Below, piece after piece: positions 1 to 8,889 of a DNA stretch of 64,000 nt. A program made the translations under genes and the position numbers. Where the stretch lies: contig CAVSCJ010000004.1 of assembly GCA_963726435.1 (NCBI GenBank), forward strand, positions 248,001-312,000, given 5' to 3'. How positions within the stretch are numbered: position 1 is the stretch's first letter; each line of letters starts with the position of its first letter. The notes under the pieces were generated by a model that saw only the letters and a program-made list of their open reading frames with translations, was not told the DNA's origin and ran no database searches. The stretch comes from PALSA-660 sp963726435 (lineage in GTDB: Bacteria; Actinomycetota; Coriobacteriia; Anaerosomatales; PALSA-660).

Positions 1-700
1 CTCGGACACGAGCACGGTGCTCAACAAGGCGCTCCGCGCCGATCAGTGGGTCTTCTTCGAGGGAGCTCAGGGCACGCTGCTCGACATCGACCACGGCACC
101 TACCCGTTCGTGACCTCGTCGTCTCCCACCGCCGGCGGCGCGTGCACGGGCTCGGGGGTCGGCCCGAAGGCGATCGACCGGGTGCTCGGCATCTCGAAGG
201 CCTACATCACGCGGGTCGGCTCCGGTCCGTTCCCCACCGAGCTGCCCTCGACCCCGGGCTCCATCGGCGAGCATCTGACGATGAAGGGCGGCGAGTTCGG
301 CACCACTACCGGGCGCCAGCGTCGATGCGGCTGGTACGACGGCGTCATCATCCGCTACGCCGTGCAGATCAACGGGCTGACCGACCTGGTCATCACCAAG
401 CTCGACGTGCTCTCGGAGCTGGACTCGATCAAGGTGTGCGTCGCCTACGAGTACCAGGGCAAGCGCTACAACGACCTGCCCTGCCACCAGACGGTCTTCC
501 ACCACGCGAAGCCGGTCTACGAGGAGCTCCCTGGGTGGAAGTGCGACATCGACCACTGCCGCAGCTTCGAGGAGCTCCCGAAGCAGGCGCGCGACTACAT
601 CACGTTCCTCGAGGACCTGGCGGAGGTCCCGATCTCGATCATCGCGGTCGGTCCGGATCGCTCCGAGACCATCATGCGCAGGTGGGATCGGAGGGCGTAG
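1..700 (+). CDS. purA: Adenylosuccinate synthetase, C-terminal part (left edge)
   Basis: PurA joins IMP and aspartate using GTP to make adenylosuccinate, the first committed step from IMP to AMP, in the cytoplasm. The reading frame is already open at base 2, so the N-terminal half with the GTP-binding start lies outside the window. About 232 residues are visible. They include FFEGAQGTLLDIDHGTYPFVTSS, here read as the family's conserved EGAQ..LD..HGTYPFVT block, then GGACTGSGVGP, the RVGSGPFPTEL segment and the C-terminal ITKLDVL block. The stop is TAG. A purine gene, purD, follows 107 bases downstream. Family assignment is secure; only completeness is missing. Confidence 0.96.
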   Translation, partial: SDTSTVLNKALRADQWVFFEGAQGTLLDIDHGTYPFVTSSSPTAGGACTGSGVGPKAIDRVLGISKAYITRVGSGPFPTELPSTPGSIGEHLTMKGGEFGTTTGRQRRCGWYDGVIIRYAVQINGLTDLVITKLDVLSELDSIKVCVAYEYQGKRYNDLPCHQTVFHHAKPVYEELPGWKCDIDHCRSFEELPKQARDYITFLEDLAEVPISIIAVGPDRSETIMRRWDRRA

Positions 701-746
701 GGGCCGGCGGGGCTCATGTGCTCGCCTCCTCGCCGTCGCGTCGTCG

Positions 747-752
747 TACAAT
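747..752 (+). promoter_or_regulatory. Possible -10 box upstream of purD
   Basis: TACAAT sits 56 bases before the purD ATG in the spacer after purA. No convincing -35 hexamer is visible at the usual distance. The same core in a similar position before purC, purH and purN supports it as a real -10 element. Confidence 0.4.
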
Positions 753-807
753 GCCTGCGTGGGAGGCCGTGCCTTCGCGCGACTTGTTCTCTGGGGGTTT
801 GTGAACC

Positions 808-2092
808 ATGCGGATTCTGGTCCTTGGCGGCGGCGGCCGCGAACACGCCATCGTCGACTCGCTGCTGAGATCGCACCACAAGCCCGATGTGCTCGTCGCG
901 CCCGGCAACGGCGGGACCGCAGGCGTCGCGACCAACTTCGCCGACCTCAAGATCGACGACCCTGAAGCGGTCGCGCAGTTCTCCGCCGACCAGAAGGTCG
1001 ACCTAGTGGTGATCGGTCCCGAGGGCCCGCTCGTGGCCGGCGTCGCCGACGCCCTGCAAGCACGCGGGATCAGGGTGTTCGGGCCCGGGGCGCTTGCCGC
1101 CCGTCTCGAGGGCAGCAAGGCGTTCGCGAAGGGGGTGATGCGCCGTCACGGCATCCCCACCGGCGAATCTCGCGCCTTCGCGGACCGCAAGCTCGACCAG
1201 GCGGTCTTCTACTTGGAGAATGCCGAGTACCCGGTGGTCGTGAAGGCCGACGGGCTTGCGGCCGGCAAGGGCGTCGTCATAGCCGCGAACCCGGAGGAGG
1301 CCGAGGCGGCGGTCGCCAAGTGCTTCGACGGCGGGTTCGGCGAAGCCGGCGAGGTCGTCATCGTGGAGGAGTTCCTCAAGGGCCCCGAGTGCTCGCTGCT
1401 CGCATTCACCGACGGCGTGTGTGTCGTTGCGATGGAGCCGGCGCGCGACCACAAGCGCGCATTCGACAACGACGAGGGCCCCAACACCGGAGGGATGGGC
1501 GTCTACTCTCCCGTGCCGTCGATCGACGAGCTCACCGTCGCCAAGATGGCCGACCTGCTGCAGCAGACCATCACCGGGCTGCTGAAGGAGGGCATCCGCT
1601 ATCGCGGAGTGATCTACGGCGGGTTCGTCCTCACCGAGTCGGGTCCCAAGGTGCTCGAGTACAACGCGCGCTTCGGCGACCCGGAGACGCAGGTGCTGCT
1701 CCCTAGGCTGACCAGTGACCTGGTGGACATCATGATGGCCGTCAGGCGACGGCACTCTGCCCGCCATGAAGCCAGAGTGGAGCAGCGATCAGGCCGTGTC
1801 GGTGGTGCTCGCATCGGGCGGGTACCCGGGCGAGTACGAGACCGGGAAGGTCATCACCGGCGTGGACGAGGCCGAATCGATGCCAGGCGTGAAGGTGTTC
1901 CACGCGGGCACCGCGATCCGCAAGGACGGGGTGCTGGTCACCTCCGGCGGCCGCGTGCTCGATGTGACCGCGCTCGCCCCCACGTTGCGCGAGGCCAGAG
2001 CGCTGGCGTACCAGGCGGTCTCCAAGATCTCCTTCGAGGGGATGTTCTACCGGAGCGACATCGCCGCGAACGTCTTCGGCTCGGAGGTCTAG
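808..2092 (+). CDS. purD: Phosphoribosylamine-glycine ligase (one frameshift)
   Basis: PurD ligates glycine to phosphoribosylamine with ATP, the second step of purine synthesis. The N-terminal part opens with MRILVLGGGGREHAI, followed by the ATP-grasp region with KADGLAAGKGVV, EEFLKGPE and NTGGMGVYSP. The frame breaks at about base 1744: an extra A after the codons for MMAV. Removing one base gives AVGDGTLPAM and continues in frame to the usual C-terminal domain ending FGSEV. Total length, about 427 residues, is normal for the family. The single indel in an otherwise intact essential gene looks like a sequencing error. The stop TAG overlaps the GTG start of the next gene. Confidence 0.93.
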
Positions 2093-3459
2093 TGCTCGCC
2101 GAACGTCTGCTGACGCCCGTCATCCGCACGCTCAACTCGCGCTATCTCGCACTAGGGCATGCGGATCTCGCCCGGCTCCCGGGCCCTCTGCCCGGTCGCG
2201 AGTACCTGCTCTACGCGCACGTGCCCTTCTGCCAGCGCCTCTGCCCGTACTGCTCGTTCAACCGATTCCCGTTCTCTGAAGCCCGCGCCGTCCCGTACTT
2301 CGACCAGCTGCGCGAAGAGATGCGCATGGTGGCCGACCTCGGCTACGACTTCGCTTCCATGTATGTGGGCGGAGGAACGCCCACGATAATCCTCGACGAG
2401 CTCGCGCGTACGATCGATCTGGCGCGAGAGCTGTTCTCCATCAAGGAGGTCTCCTCCGAGACGAACCCCAACCACCTGATCCCGGAGTACGTGGAGGTGC
2501 TCGCGCCGCGCGTCCAGCGCCTCAGCGTCGGCGTCCAGAGCTTCGACGACGGTCTTCTGAAGCAGATGGAGAGGTACGACAAGTACGGCTCCGGCGCCGA
2601 GATCCTCGAACGCATCCAGGCGACCGCCGGCGCATTCCATTCGATGAACGTGGACATGATCTTCAACTTCCCATCGCAGACCGAGGCGATGCTCCGCCAC
2701 GACGTGGAGATGCTGGAGCAGTCGACCTGCAACCAGACGACCTTCTACCCGCTGATGGCGTCGCCGGCAGTCAACCGCGAGCTCGCCCGCACGGTCGGGC
2801 CGGTCGACTACAAGCGCGAGGCACAGTTCTACGAGATCCTTTCGGGACTGCTGTCGGACGCCTTCGAGAACGGCAGCGCTTGGACGTTCTCGCGCAAGGC
2901 AGGCGGGATGATCGACGAGTACATCGTCGACTACGAGGAGTACGTCGGGATCGGCTCCGGGGCGTTCTCGTACCTCGACGGCACACTCTACGTGAACACG
3001 TTCTCGCTGCGGGAGTACGGCGACCAGCTCGGCGCGGGCCGCATGGGCGTCGCGGGGGCGAAGTCGTTCGCAGCGCACGAGCGGATGCGGTACCGGTTCC
3101 TGATGGAGCTGTTCGGTCTCCGGCTCGACAAACGCAAGTTCGAGCGCGACTTCGGGGTGTCGATCGACCGAGGACTGCGCCCGGAGATGGGATTCATGCG
3201 CGCGGCGGGGGCCTTCGACCAGGACGACGACGAGGCGCTGACGCTGACGGCCCGCGGCCGCTACCTCATGGTCGCGATGATGCGCGAGTTCTTCATCGGC
3301 GTGAACAACGTCAGGGACCAGGCCCGCTCGGCCCTGAAGCCCGACGAGCGGGAATTGCTCTTCGGCGAAGGCGAGGGCGCCGCTTGTGACGAGTTCCACG
3401 GATCGGTCGCCGAGGCCGTAGCCGAATCGGAGGCGGCCGGGGATGCGATGCCGAGATGA
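2092..3459 (+). CDS. HemN/HemW-like radical SAM protein
   Basis: A 455-residue protein of the coproporphyrinogen III oxidase-like radical SAM family. The [4Fe-4S] motif CQRLCPYC (CX3CX2C) lies near residue 45 after YLLYAHVPF. It is followed by the MYVGGGTPT glycine-rich SAM-binding segment and a C-terminal domain with YVGIGSGAFSYL. The GTG start is inside the stop of purD (TAGTG), so the two are probably translated together. Known relatives are anaerobic coproporphyrinogen dehydrogenase, the haem chaperone HemW and haem-degrading ChuW/HutW. Nothing here decides between these, and no other haem gene is adjacent. The position inside a purine operon is unexplained. Confidence 0.85.
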   Translation: MLAERLLTPVIRTLNSRYLALGHADLARLPGPLPGREYLLYAHVPFCQRLCPYCSFNRFPFSEARAVPYFDQLREEMRMVADLGYDFASMYVGGGTPTIILDELARTIDLARELFSIKEVSSETNPNHLIPEYVEVLAPRVQRLSVGVQSFDDGLLKQMERYDKYGSGAEILERIQATAGAFHSMNVDMIFNFPSQTEAMLRHDVEMLEQSTCNQTTFYPLMASPAVNRELARTVGPVDYKREAQFYEILSGLLSDAFENGSAWTFSRKAGGMIDEYIVDYEEYVGIGSGAFSYLDGTLYVNTFSLREYGDQLGAGRMGVAGAKSFAAHERMRYRFLMELFGLRLDKRKFERDFGVSIDRGLRPEMGFMRAAGAFDQDDDEALTLTARGRYLMVAMMREFFIGVNNVRDQARSALKPDERELLFGEGEGAACDEFHGSVAEAVAESEAAGDAMPR

Positions 3460-3680
3460 GGCGGACCCCGCGAGAGTGGCTCGCTCTGGGCGTCGCGCTC
3501 GTTGTCGCGGGTGCCATAGTCGCCTTCATGGTCGCGATCTTCGGCTCCGTGCTCGGCCTGCCGCTCCCAGTGACCGTTGCGCTCGCGGTCGCCGCGGTCG
3601 CCCTCCTCGCCTACCCTCTTGTGCGGGACCCGGCGCCGCCGGCCTCAGCCGATGCGGCCGCCGCAACGGAAAGGACCGTC
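3456..3680 (+). other. In-frame membrane segment upstream of PurE
   Basis: From an ATG overlapping the previous stop (ATGA), 75 codons run without interruption into purE. They encode a basic start (MRRTPREW), two hydrophobic helices (about residues 8-32 and 36-55) and an Ala/Pro-rich linker. Either PurE has a membrane-anchored long form, or this is a separate small membrane protein whose stop codon was lost, by real fusion or by an indel like those seen elsewhere in the window. The strong internal ribosome site before 3681 suggests soluble PurE is made in any case. Confidence 0.5.
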
Positions 3681-4142
3681 ATGAGTGACGCACCCCTGGT
3701 CGGCATCGTCATGGGATCGCAGTCGGACATGGCAGTGATGGAGGAGTGCGTGCGCACTCTGGAGGGCATGGGGATCGCACATGAGGTGTTGGTCGCATCG
3801 GCCCACCGTCAGCCCGCGAAGGTGCGCGATTGGGCGGCCGGTCTGGCCGATCGCGGCGTGAAGGTCGTCATAGCCGCCGCGGGCAAGGCCGCCCATCTGG
3901 CCGGCGTGGTGGCCGCAGACACGCCCCTCCCCGTGATCGCCGTGCCGATGAAGACTTCGGACCTCGGCGGACTGGACTCGCTGCTGTCGATGGTGCAGAT
4001 GCCCTCGGGCGTTCCCGTTGCGTGCGTCGCGATCAATGGTGCGAAGAACGCGGCGATCCTCGCGGCACAGATCCTGGGAACCTCGATACCCGAGTGCCGC
4101 GCGGCCGTCGAGAAGCTGAAGTCCGACATGGCCGGGGCCTGA
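3681..4142 (+). CDS. purE: N5-carboxyaminoimidazole ribonucleotide mutase / AIR carboxylase
   Basis: PurE forms CAIR, the carboxylated imidazole intermediate. The start at 3681 is chosen because AAGGA lies 5 bases upstream and the protein then has the normal 153 residues. Family marks are GIVMGSQSDM, the catalytic-histidine motif ASAHRQP, the AAHLAG loop, LPVIAVPM and the closing MPSGVPV...AKNAAILAAQIL block. The loop reads AAGKAAH rather than the usual GAGGAAH, and the short VAINGAKNA stretch differs from the common VAIGNAGAKNA. No purK lies nearby. These points leave open whether it works as the class I mutase with a distant PurK or uses CO2 directly. The protein can also be read with a 75-residue membrane extension. 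Confidence 0.92.
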   Translation: MSDAPLVGIVMGSQSDMAVMEECVRTLEGMGIAHEVLVASAHRQPAKVRDWAAGLADRGVKVVIAAAGKAAHLAGVVAADTPLPVIAVPMKTSDLGGLDSLLSMVQMPSGVPVACVAINGAKNAAILAAQILGTSIPECRAAVEKLKSDMAGA

Positions 4143-4172
4143 GGACCGTTGGGAGCCGGGATCGGACGGGTC

Positions 4173-4799
4173 ATGCGCATCCTCGTACTCGGGGCGTCGG
4201 GTGCCACCGGGCAGCAGGTCGTCGAGCAGGCGCTCAGCCACGGCCTCGAGGTCGTGGCGTTCGTCCGCGACGCCGGCCGCCTGCCGTTCACTCACGAGCG
4301 TCTGACCGTCATAGCGGGTGACGTCGCCGACTCGGTGGCGCTGCAGACGGCTGTCGCAGGGTGCGATGCCGTGATCTCGACGCTCGGTTCGCGCGGCCAG
4401 CGGCCCGTGACCGTCTACTCCGACGGCATCGCCAACACGATCCGTGCCATGGCAGCCCGCGGCATCCGGCGGCTCGTGGTCGTCTCCGCCGCGGGAGCCG
4501 GTGCGGACTCGCCCGACGTTCCGCTCCGGGTGCGCATGATGCGAAAGATGCCGGGTCTGCGTCCCGTCTACGAGGACATGGAGCGCATGGAAGGCGACAT
4601 CATGCTCTCCGAACTCGACTGGACCATCGTGCGCGCGCATGCGCTCCGCGACGGTCCGCTCACCGGCCTCTACCGGGTGGTCGAGGGCAACTCGGCGCCG
4701 AAGGGGGCGCACATCTCGCGTGCTGACCTCGCCGCTCTGCTGCTCAAGTGCGCGCAAGGCGACCTGTACGTGAAGAAGGCCGTGGCGGTCGCGTACTGA
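4173..4799 (+). CDS. NAD(P)-binding SDR-like protein
   Basis: A Rossmann-fold protein of about 208 residues in the atypical short-chain dehydrogenase / NAD(P)H-binding (NmrA-like) group. The nucleotide-binding motif GASGATG is at the extreme N terminus, followed by FVRDAGRL, which would lie near the 2' phosphate of NADP. VVVSAAGAG marks the next conserved strand. No catalytic YxxxK is obvious. ATG 4173 is preferred over the TTG at 4149 because the nucleotide-binding strand begins right after it. It follows purE by 30 bases and may share its transcript. Substrate unknown. Confidence 0.8.
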   Translation: MRILVLGASGATGQQVVEQALSHGLEVVAFVRDAGRLPFTHERLTVIAGDVADSVALQTAVAGCDAVISTLGSRGQRPVTVYSDGIANTIRAMAARGIRRLVVVSAAGAGADSPDVPLRVRMMRKMPGLRPVYEDMERMEGDIMLSELDWTIVRAHALRDGPLTGLYRVVEGNSAPKGAHISRADLAALLLKCAQGDLYVKKAVAVAY

Positions 4800-4813
4800 C
4801 GGCCCGTTCGGGT

Positions 4814-5422
4814 TCAGCCTCGCGCGGTGCGACTGGGCAGGGCGGCGGTCTCGATCATCACTCGCATGAGCCCCTTCAGCGCGTGGATCCCCGCTTCGCA
4901 TTCCTCCGCCGACAGCGGCGCGATGCTCGCCCTGCAATGGTAGGCGAGGCACTGGATCGGGCGATCATGCGCGGGCAGTGCGCACCCCTGGGGGGTGCAG
5001 TTCGGGCAGTATTCGGGTGGCGCTGCCTGCGTCGCGGCGGGGTCGCGCAACGGCGGGTAGTCCGTGTGCTTCTCGCGTATCTTCGAGCGCAGGCTGCGTG
5101 GCGCCGGGTTCGGCTGCGAGGGGTCCTGGAGCACCCGGTCGACGATGGAGTCTCGGAAGCGCTCCTCCGTGCAGCAGCCGCCCCGGCACTCGGCGCAGGC
5201 CGCCCCGTGCGTCGCCTGTAGCGCGGCCATCTCGCTCTGAAAGGCGCGCCGGCGCAGGTCGAGCTCCCGCAGGCGCTCGGCGTGTTCGCTCCAGTCGGTG
5301 CCACCGCGGCGGGCTCGATAGGCGGCCGAGTAGCTCGCGTGGAAGTCGACCGCGCGGAACACGGGTCGCGCGAGCGCAAGGAACGTTGCCGCCTGCAGTG
5401 CCGAGCGTCGGCGAGCCGCCAC
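4814..5422 (-). CDS. Cysteine-cluster protein, YkgJ-like pattern
   Basis: A soluble-looking 202-residue protein on the opposite strand, with a GTG start behind AAGGAGG. Three cysteine groups stand out: CAECRGGCC around residue 75, CPNCTPQGC around 139 and CLAYHC around 158. The spacing resembles the YkgJ/UPF0153-type cysteine clusters thought to bind zinc or Fe-S. The rest is rich in Arg, Glu and Ala with no other recognisable domain. It lies alone between two + strand operons. Function unknown. Confidence 0.6.
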   Translation of the reverse strand: MAARRRSALQAATFLALARPVFRAVDFHASYSAAYRARRGGTDWSEHAERLRELDLRRRAFQSEMAALQATHGAACAECRGGCCTEERFRDSIVDRVLQDPSQPNPAPRSLRSKIREKHTDYPPLRDPAATQAAPPEYCPNCTPQGCALPAHDRPIQCLAYHCRASIAPLSAEECEAGIHALKGLMRVMIETAALPSRTARG

Positions 5423-5525
5423 GTGTCCTCCTTCGTTGGCGCGCGGTCTGTGGGACCGCGTCGCCGGGGGGTAGGATAGCGTACGGGGGCAGTTCCGGGA
5501 CTCGTGACCGCGGCCGGGAGGTCAG

Positions 5526-6254
5526 ATGGCGATCGTAGAGACGGAAGCGCTGCGCAAGACCTACGGCGAGGGCGAGACGCAGGTCTGCGCGCTCGATGGA
5601 GTGGACCTGACGATGCAGCCCGGAGAGTTCGTCGCTGTGATGGGTCCGAGCGGCTGCGGCAAGTCCACCCTGCTCAACATGGTGGGCGGGCTCGACCGGC
5701 CCACCTCCGGGCGCGTCAGCGTCGACGGGGCGGACCTCACCACACTCGACGACGACAAGCTCACCGAGTTGCGCCGCCGACGCATCGGCTTCGTGTTCCA
5801 GTTCTTCAACCTGATCCCGGTCCTCGACGCGGTCGAGAACGCCGCGCTCCCGCTCACGCTCGACGGCGACCCCCACGCGAAGGAAACGGCGCGCGCGTGG
5901 CTCGAGAAGGTCGGATTGGGGGACCGCCTGTCCAGCCGTCCCGACCAGCTTTCCGGCGGGCAGCAGCAGCGCGTGACCGTCGCCCGGGCGCTCTCCGCCG
6001 AACCCGCGCTCGTCCTGGCCGACGAGCCGACCGGCAACCTCGACTCGAAGTCGGCCACCGATATCGCGACGCTGCTCAAGCAAGTCGCCACCGAGTGGGG
6101 CCGCTCGGTTCTGATGGTCACGCACGACCCGAGGATCGCTGCGTACGCGGCACGTCTCGTGCTGATGAAGGACGGCAAGATCGTCGACGACCTGAGACTC
6201 GACGGCACCGAGCATGCCGCGCGAGATGCGATGGAGCGAGCCGGGCTGCTGTGA
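5526..6254 (+). CDS. ABC transporter ATP-binding protein, MacB/LolD type
   Basis: A 242-residue ATPase that drives the permease encoded just downstream. Walker A is GPSGCGKSTLL (near residue 41), the signature is LSGGQQQRVTVARAL, and Walker B is VLADEPTGNLDS, followed by the H-loop VTHDP. The GNLDS Walker B and FNLIPVLDAVEN Q-loop region are typical of the MacB/LolD/FtsE branch that works with FtsX-like permeases. The start follows GGGAGG. The TGA stop overlaps the GTG start of the permease, so the pair is translationally coupled. Confidence 0.95.
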   Translation: MAIVETEALRKTYGEGETQVCALDGVDLTMQPGEFVAVMGPSGCGKSTLLNMVGGLDRPTSGRVSVDGADLTTLDDDKLTELRRRRIGFVFQFFNLIPVLDAVENAALPLTLDGDPHAKETARAWLEKVGLGDRLSSRPDQLSGGQQQRVTVARALSAEPALVLADEPTGNLDSKSATDIATLLKQVATEWGRSVLMVTHDPRIAAYAARLVLMKDGKIVDDLRLDGTEHAARDAMERAGLL

Positions 6255-8783
6255 ACGTCCAACTGACTCTCGCGTGGCGGTACCTGCGCGGCCGCGGAGG
6301 GCGCACTGTGCTCACCTCGCTGGCGGTCGTGCTCGGCGTCATGCTCATCTTCGGACTCAACGGCCTCACGCCCACGCTTCTGAAGGCCTTCTCCCGCAAC
6401 CTGGTCTCGACGGCAGGCAAGGTGGACGCCACGGTGACCAGCCCGTTCGGCGCTTCCTTCTCCCTCGACGTGGCGGCCAAGGTCGCGCGCGTGCCGGGAG
6501 TGGAACAGGTCACCCCGATGCTCCAGCGGACCGTGCCCCTTCCGCCACGTGTCGGCGTGCCCGCGGCCGACCAGGTCGCGCAGGCCTACGTCGTCGGCGT
6601 GGACCCGGGCAGCATCCTGCGCGTGCGCGACCTTCCGATCGGAAGCGGGCGCTCGCTGGCGATCGGGGATGGCGACGTCACAGTCCTGGCGTCCGACTTG
6701 GCGAAGAGCCTGGGAGTGAGGCTGGGCGACACGATATCCGTGCCTTCGTCGGTGGGAACGACGAAGTTCACAGTGGTCGGCCTGCTCTCCTCGGCGACAG
6801 TCCCGGGTCAGGAGCAGCTCTTCATCCCGCTCACCGCGGCACAGGCGCTGTTCGCGGAGGGCCAGAACATCAACGAGGTGGACGCCTCGTTCGTCCTCGG
6901 CGTCGACCGGGCCGCCACCGAGGCGGCCGTACAGCGGTCCGTGGGCAAGGACCTGCAGGTCGGCGGGCTGTCCAGCAACAGCTCGCTCATCGCCTCCCTG
7001 CAGGTGGCCCAGTACTCCTTCAACCTGTTCGGCATCTTCGCGCTGGCCACCGGCGCGTTCATCATCCTGAACAGCTTCCGCACGGTCGTATCCGAGCGTC
7101 GTCGCGACATCGGGATGCTGCGGGCGATCGGCGCCAAGCGCGGCACGATCGTCGGGATGTTCCTTGCGGAGTCGCTCATCCAGGGGATCCTGGGTACCGC
7201 CCTCGGCATCCTGGCGGGGTGGGGCATGGCCTCCGCCGGCCTCGCCGCGCTCGGCCCGATCTTCGAGAGGTACTTCCACACCGCTCCGGGAGCGCCCATC
7301 TTCGAGGTCGGCACGTGGATCTTCGCGATCACCCTGGGCGTGGGGGTCACGATCCTGGCGGCGCTGATACCGGCCATGGCCGCCGGCCGAGTGACGCCGA
7401 TGGAGGCGATGCGCCCGCAGCTGGGCGAGGTCTACGAGCGGCGGGTCGGACGTCGCGCCTGGATCGGCGCGGGCATCGTCGGGTTGTCCCTGCTCATGCT
7501 CGCGACCCGCGACGCCAGCCATGGTCGGTCTGGGGTCGATCGTATTCCTAGTCGGGATCGCACTGGTGGCACCAGCTGTCGTGAGCCCGCTCTCCGACGT
7601 GTTCGGCGGTCTCATCGGCGTGGCGTTCGCGCGTGAGGGCGGAATAGCCCGGAGCAACCTTCAGCGCAACCCGGGTCGCAGCGCCATCACCGTCACGGCT
7701 GTCATGCTCGGGCTGGCCACGATCATCGCGATGGCCGGCGTGATCACCTCCATATTCGCCGGCTTCACCAGCTACATCGACAAGGCGATGAGCGCCGATT
7801 TCATGTTCCTGCCGCAATCGATCGTGCTCTCCTCCGGCAACGTCGCGGCGGGCCCGCGTCTGACGGAAGAGGTGCGGCACGCCCCGGGCATGGGCACCGT
7901 GACCACGCTCCGTTTCGGCCAGGGCAAGATAGACGGCGCCTCGGTTCAGGCCCTCGGGATCGACCCGACCACATACGCCAAAGTCGCCTCCTTCGAGTGG
8001 ACGACGGGCTCCTCCGAGAGCGCTATCGCTCAGCTCGGGCAGGGTCGCTGGCTCATCGCGAACGGAATCTTCGCTTCCTCGCACGGGCTGGTGGTGGGAC
8101 AGGCGGTCACGTACGACACGCCGAGCGGGCCGAAGACGTACCACGTGGCCGGCATCGGAAACGACTACCTCAACGCCAAGCTCTCCACAACCTACGTGTC
8201 GCAGGACAACTTGGCGCGCGACTTCAACTCCACGAACGACCTGCTGATCATGGGGAACCTGGCCCCCGGCGCCGACAAGGCGCTCACGAAGGCCAGTCTC
8301 GAAAGGATCGTCGCCGACTACCCGGCGTTCAAGCTCTACGATTCCGCCACGTTCAAGACCGAGCAGCTGAGCGTGTTCGACCAGACGATGGGGATCTTCT
8401 ATGTTCTCGGCGCCGCCCTGGCGCTGCCGTCGCTCCTCGCACTCGTGAACACGCTCGCGATAAGCGTGCTCGCGCGCACGCGCGAGATAGGGATGCTGCG
8501 CGCGGTCGGGTCCACGCGACGCCAGGTGCGCAGGATGGTGATGGCGGAGTCGCTGCTGCTCTCGGCCATCGGTACCGCTTTCGGGATACTCGCGGGCATA
8601 TGGCTCGGGTACGCGCTCGTCGACGCCATGCGGACCATCGGCTGGCCGATGCCCTACTTCTTCCCGTGGGCGGGCATCCTGCTGACGATCGCCGTCGGCC
8701 TGGGCTTCGGCGTGCTGGCCGCCTACATCCCGGCCCGCTCCGCTGCCCGGCTGAATGTGGTGGACGCGCTGCACTTCGAGTAG
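6251..8783 (+). CDS. FtsX-like ABC permease with two FtsX domains (one frameshift)
   Basis: About 843 residues of a MacB-type export or lipoprotein-handling permease. An N-terminal anchor (RTVLTSLAVVLGVMLIFGL) precedes a MacB-like periplasmic domain. A first FtsX domain (about codons 255-395) contains ERRRDIGMLRAIGAKR, and a second at the C terminus contains ARTREIGMLRAVGSTRR. The frame shifts by +1 in the CCC run at 7506-7508. Dropping one C joins LAT to ATPAMVGLGS and restores a continuous third transmembrane region. Both halves are well conserved, so an inserted base is more likely than a true split gene. Partner of the upstream ATPase. Confidence 0.88.
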
Positions 8784-8889
8784 GTGCGGCGCCGCCGTCC
8801 CGAACCGCTAGAATGGCAGTCCGGCGAGCGCGTATGCACGCAATCGCCGCTATCATGCAGTGAATCCGCGATCGCCCCGGGAGAAGGCC

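Noticed and set aside
700..807. Purine riboswitch or other known riboswitch before purD
   Set aside because: No conserved purine-aptamer core or long structured leader is seen; the spacer is short and fits a simple promoter.
808..3459. One 883-codon frame that would fuse PurD to a HemN-like radical SAM protein
   Set aside because: The middle about 110 codons are Arg/Gly-rich nonsense while the true PurD C terminus is in the next frame up to TAG 2092. The fusion is an artefact of the frameshift at 1744.
5561..7657. Long minus-strand open frame opposite the ABC ATPase and permease
   Set aside because: It is a shadow of strongly conserved genes, with low-complexity composition and no recognisable domain.
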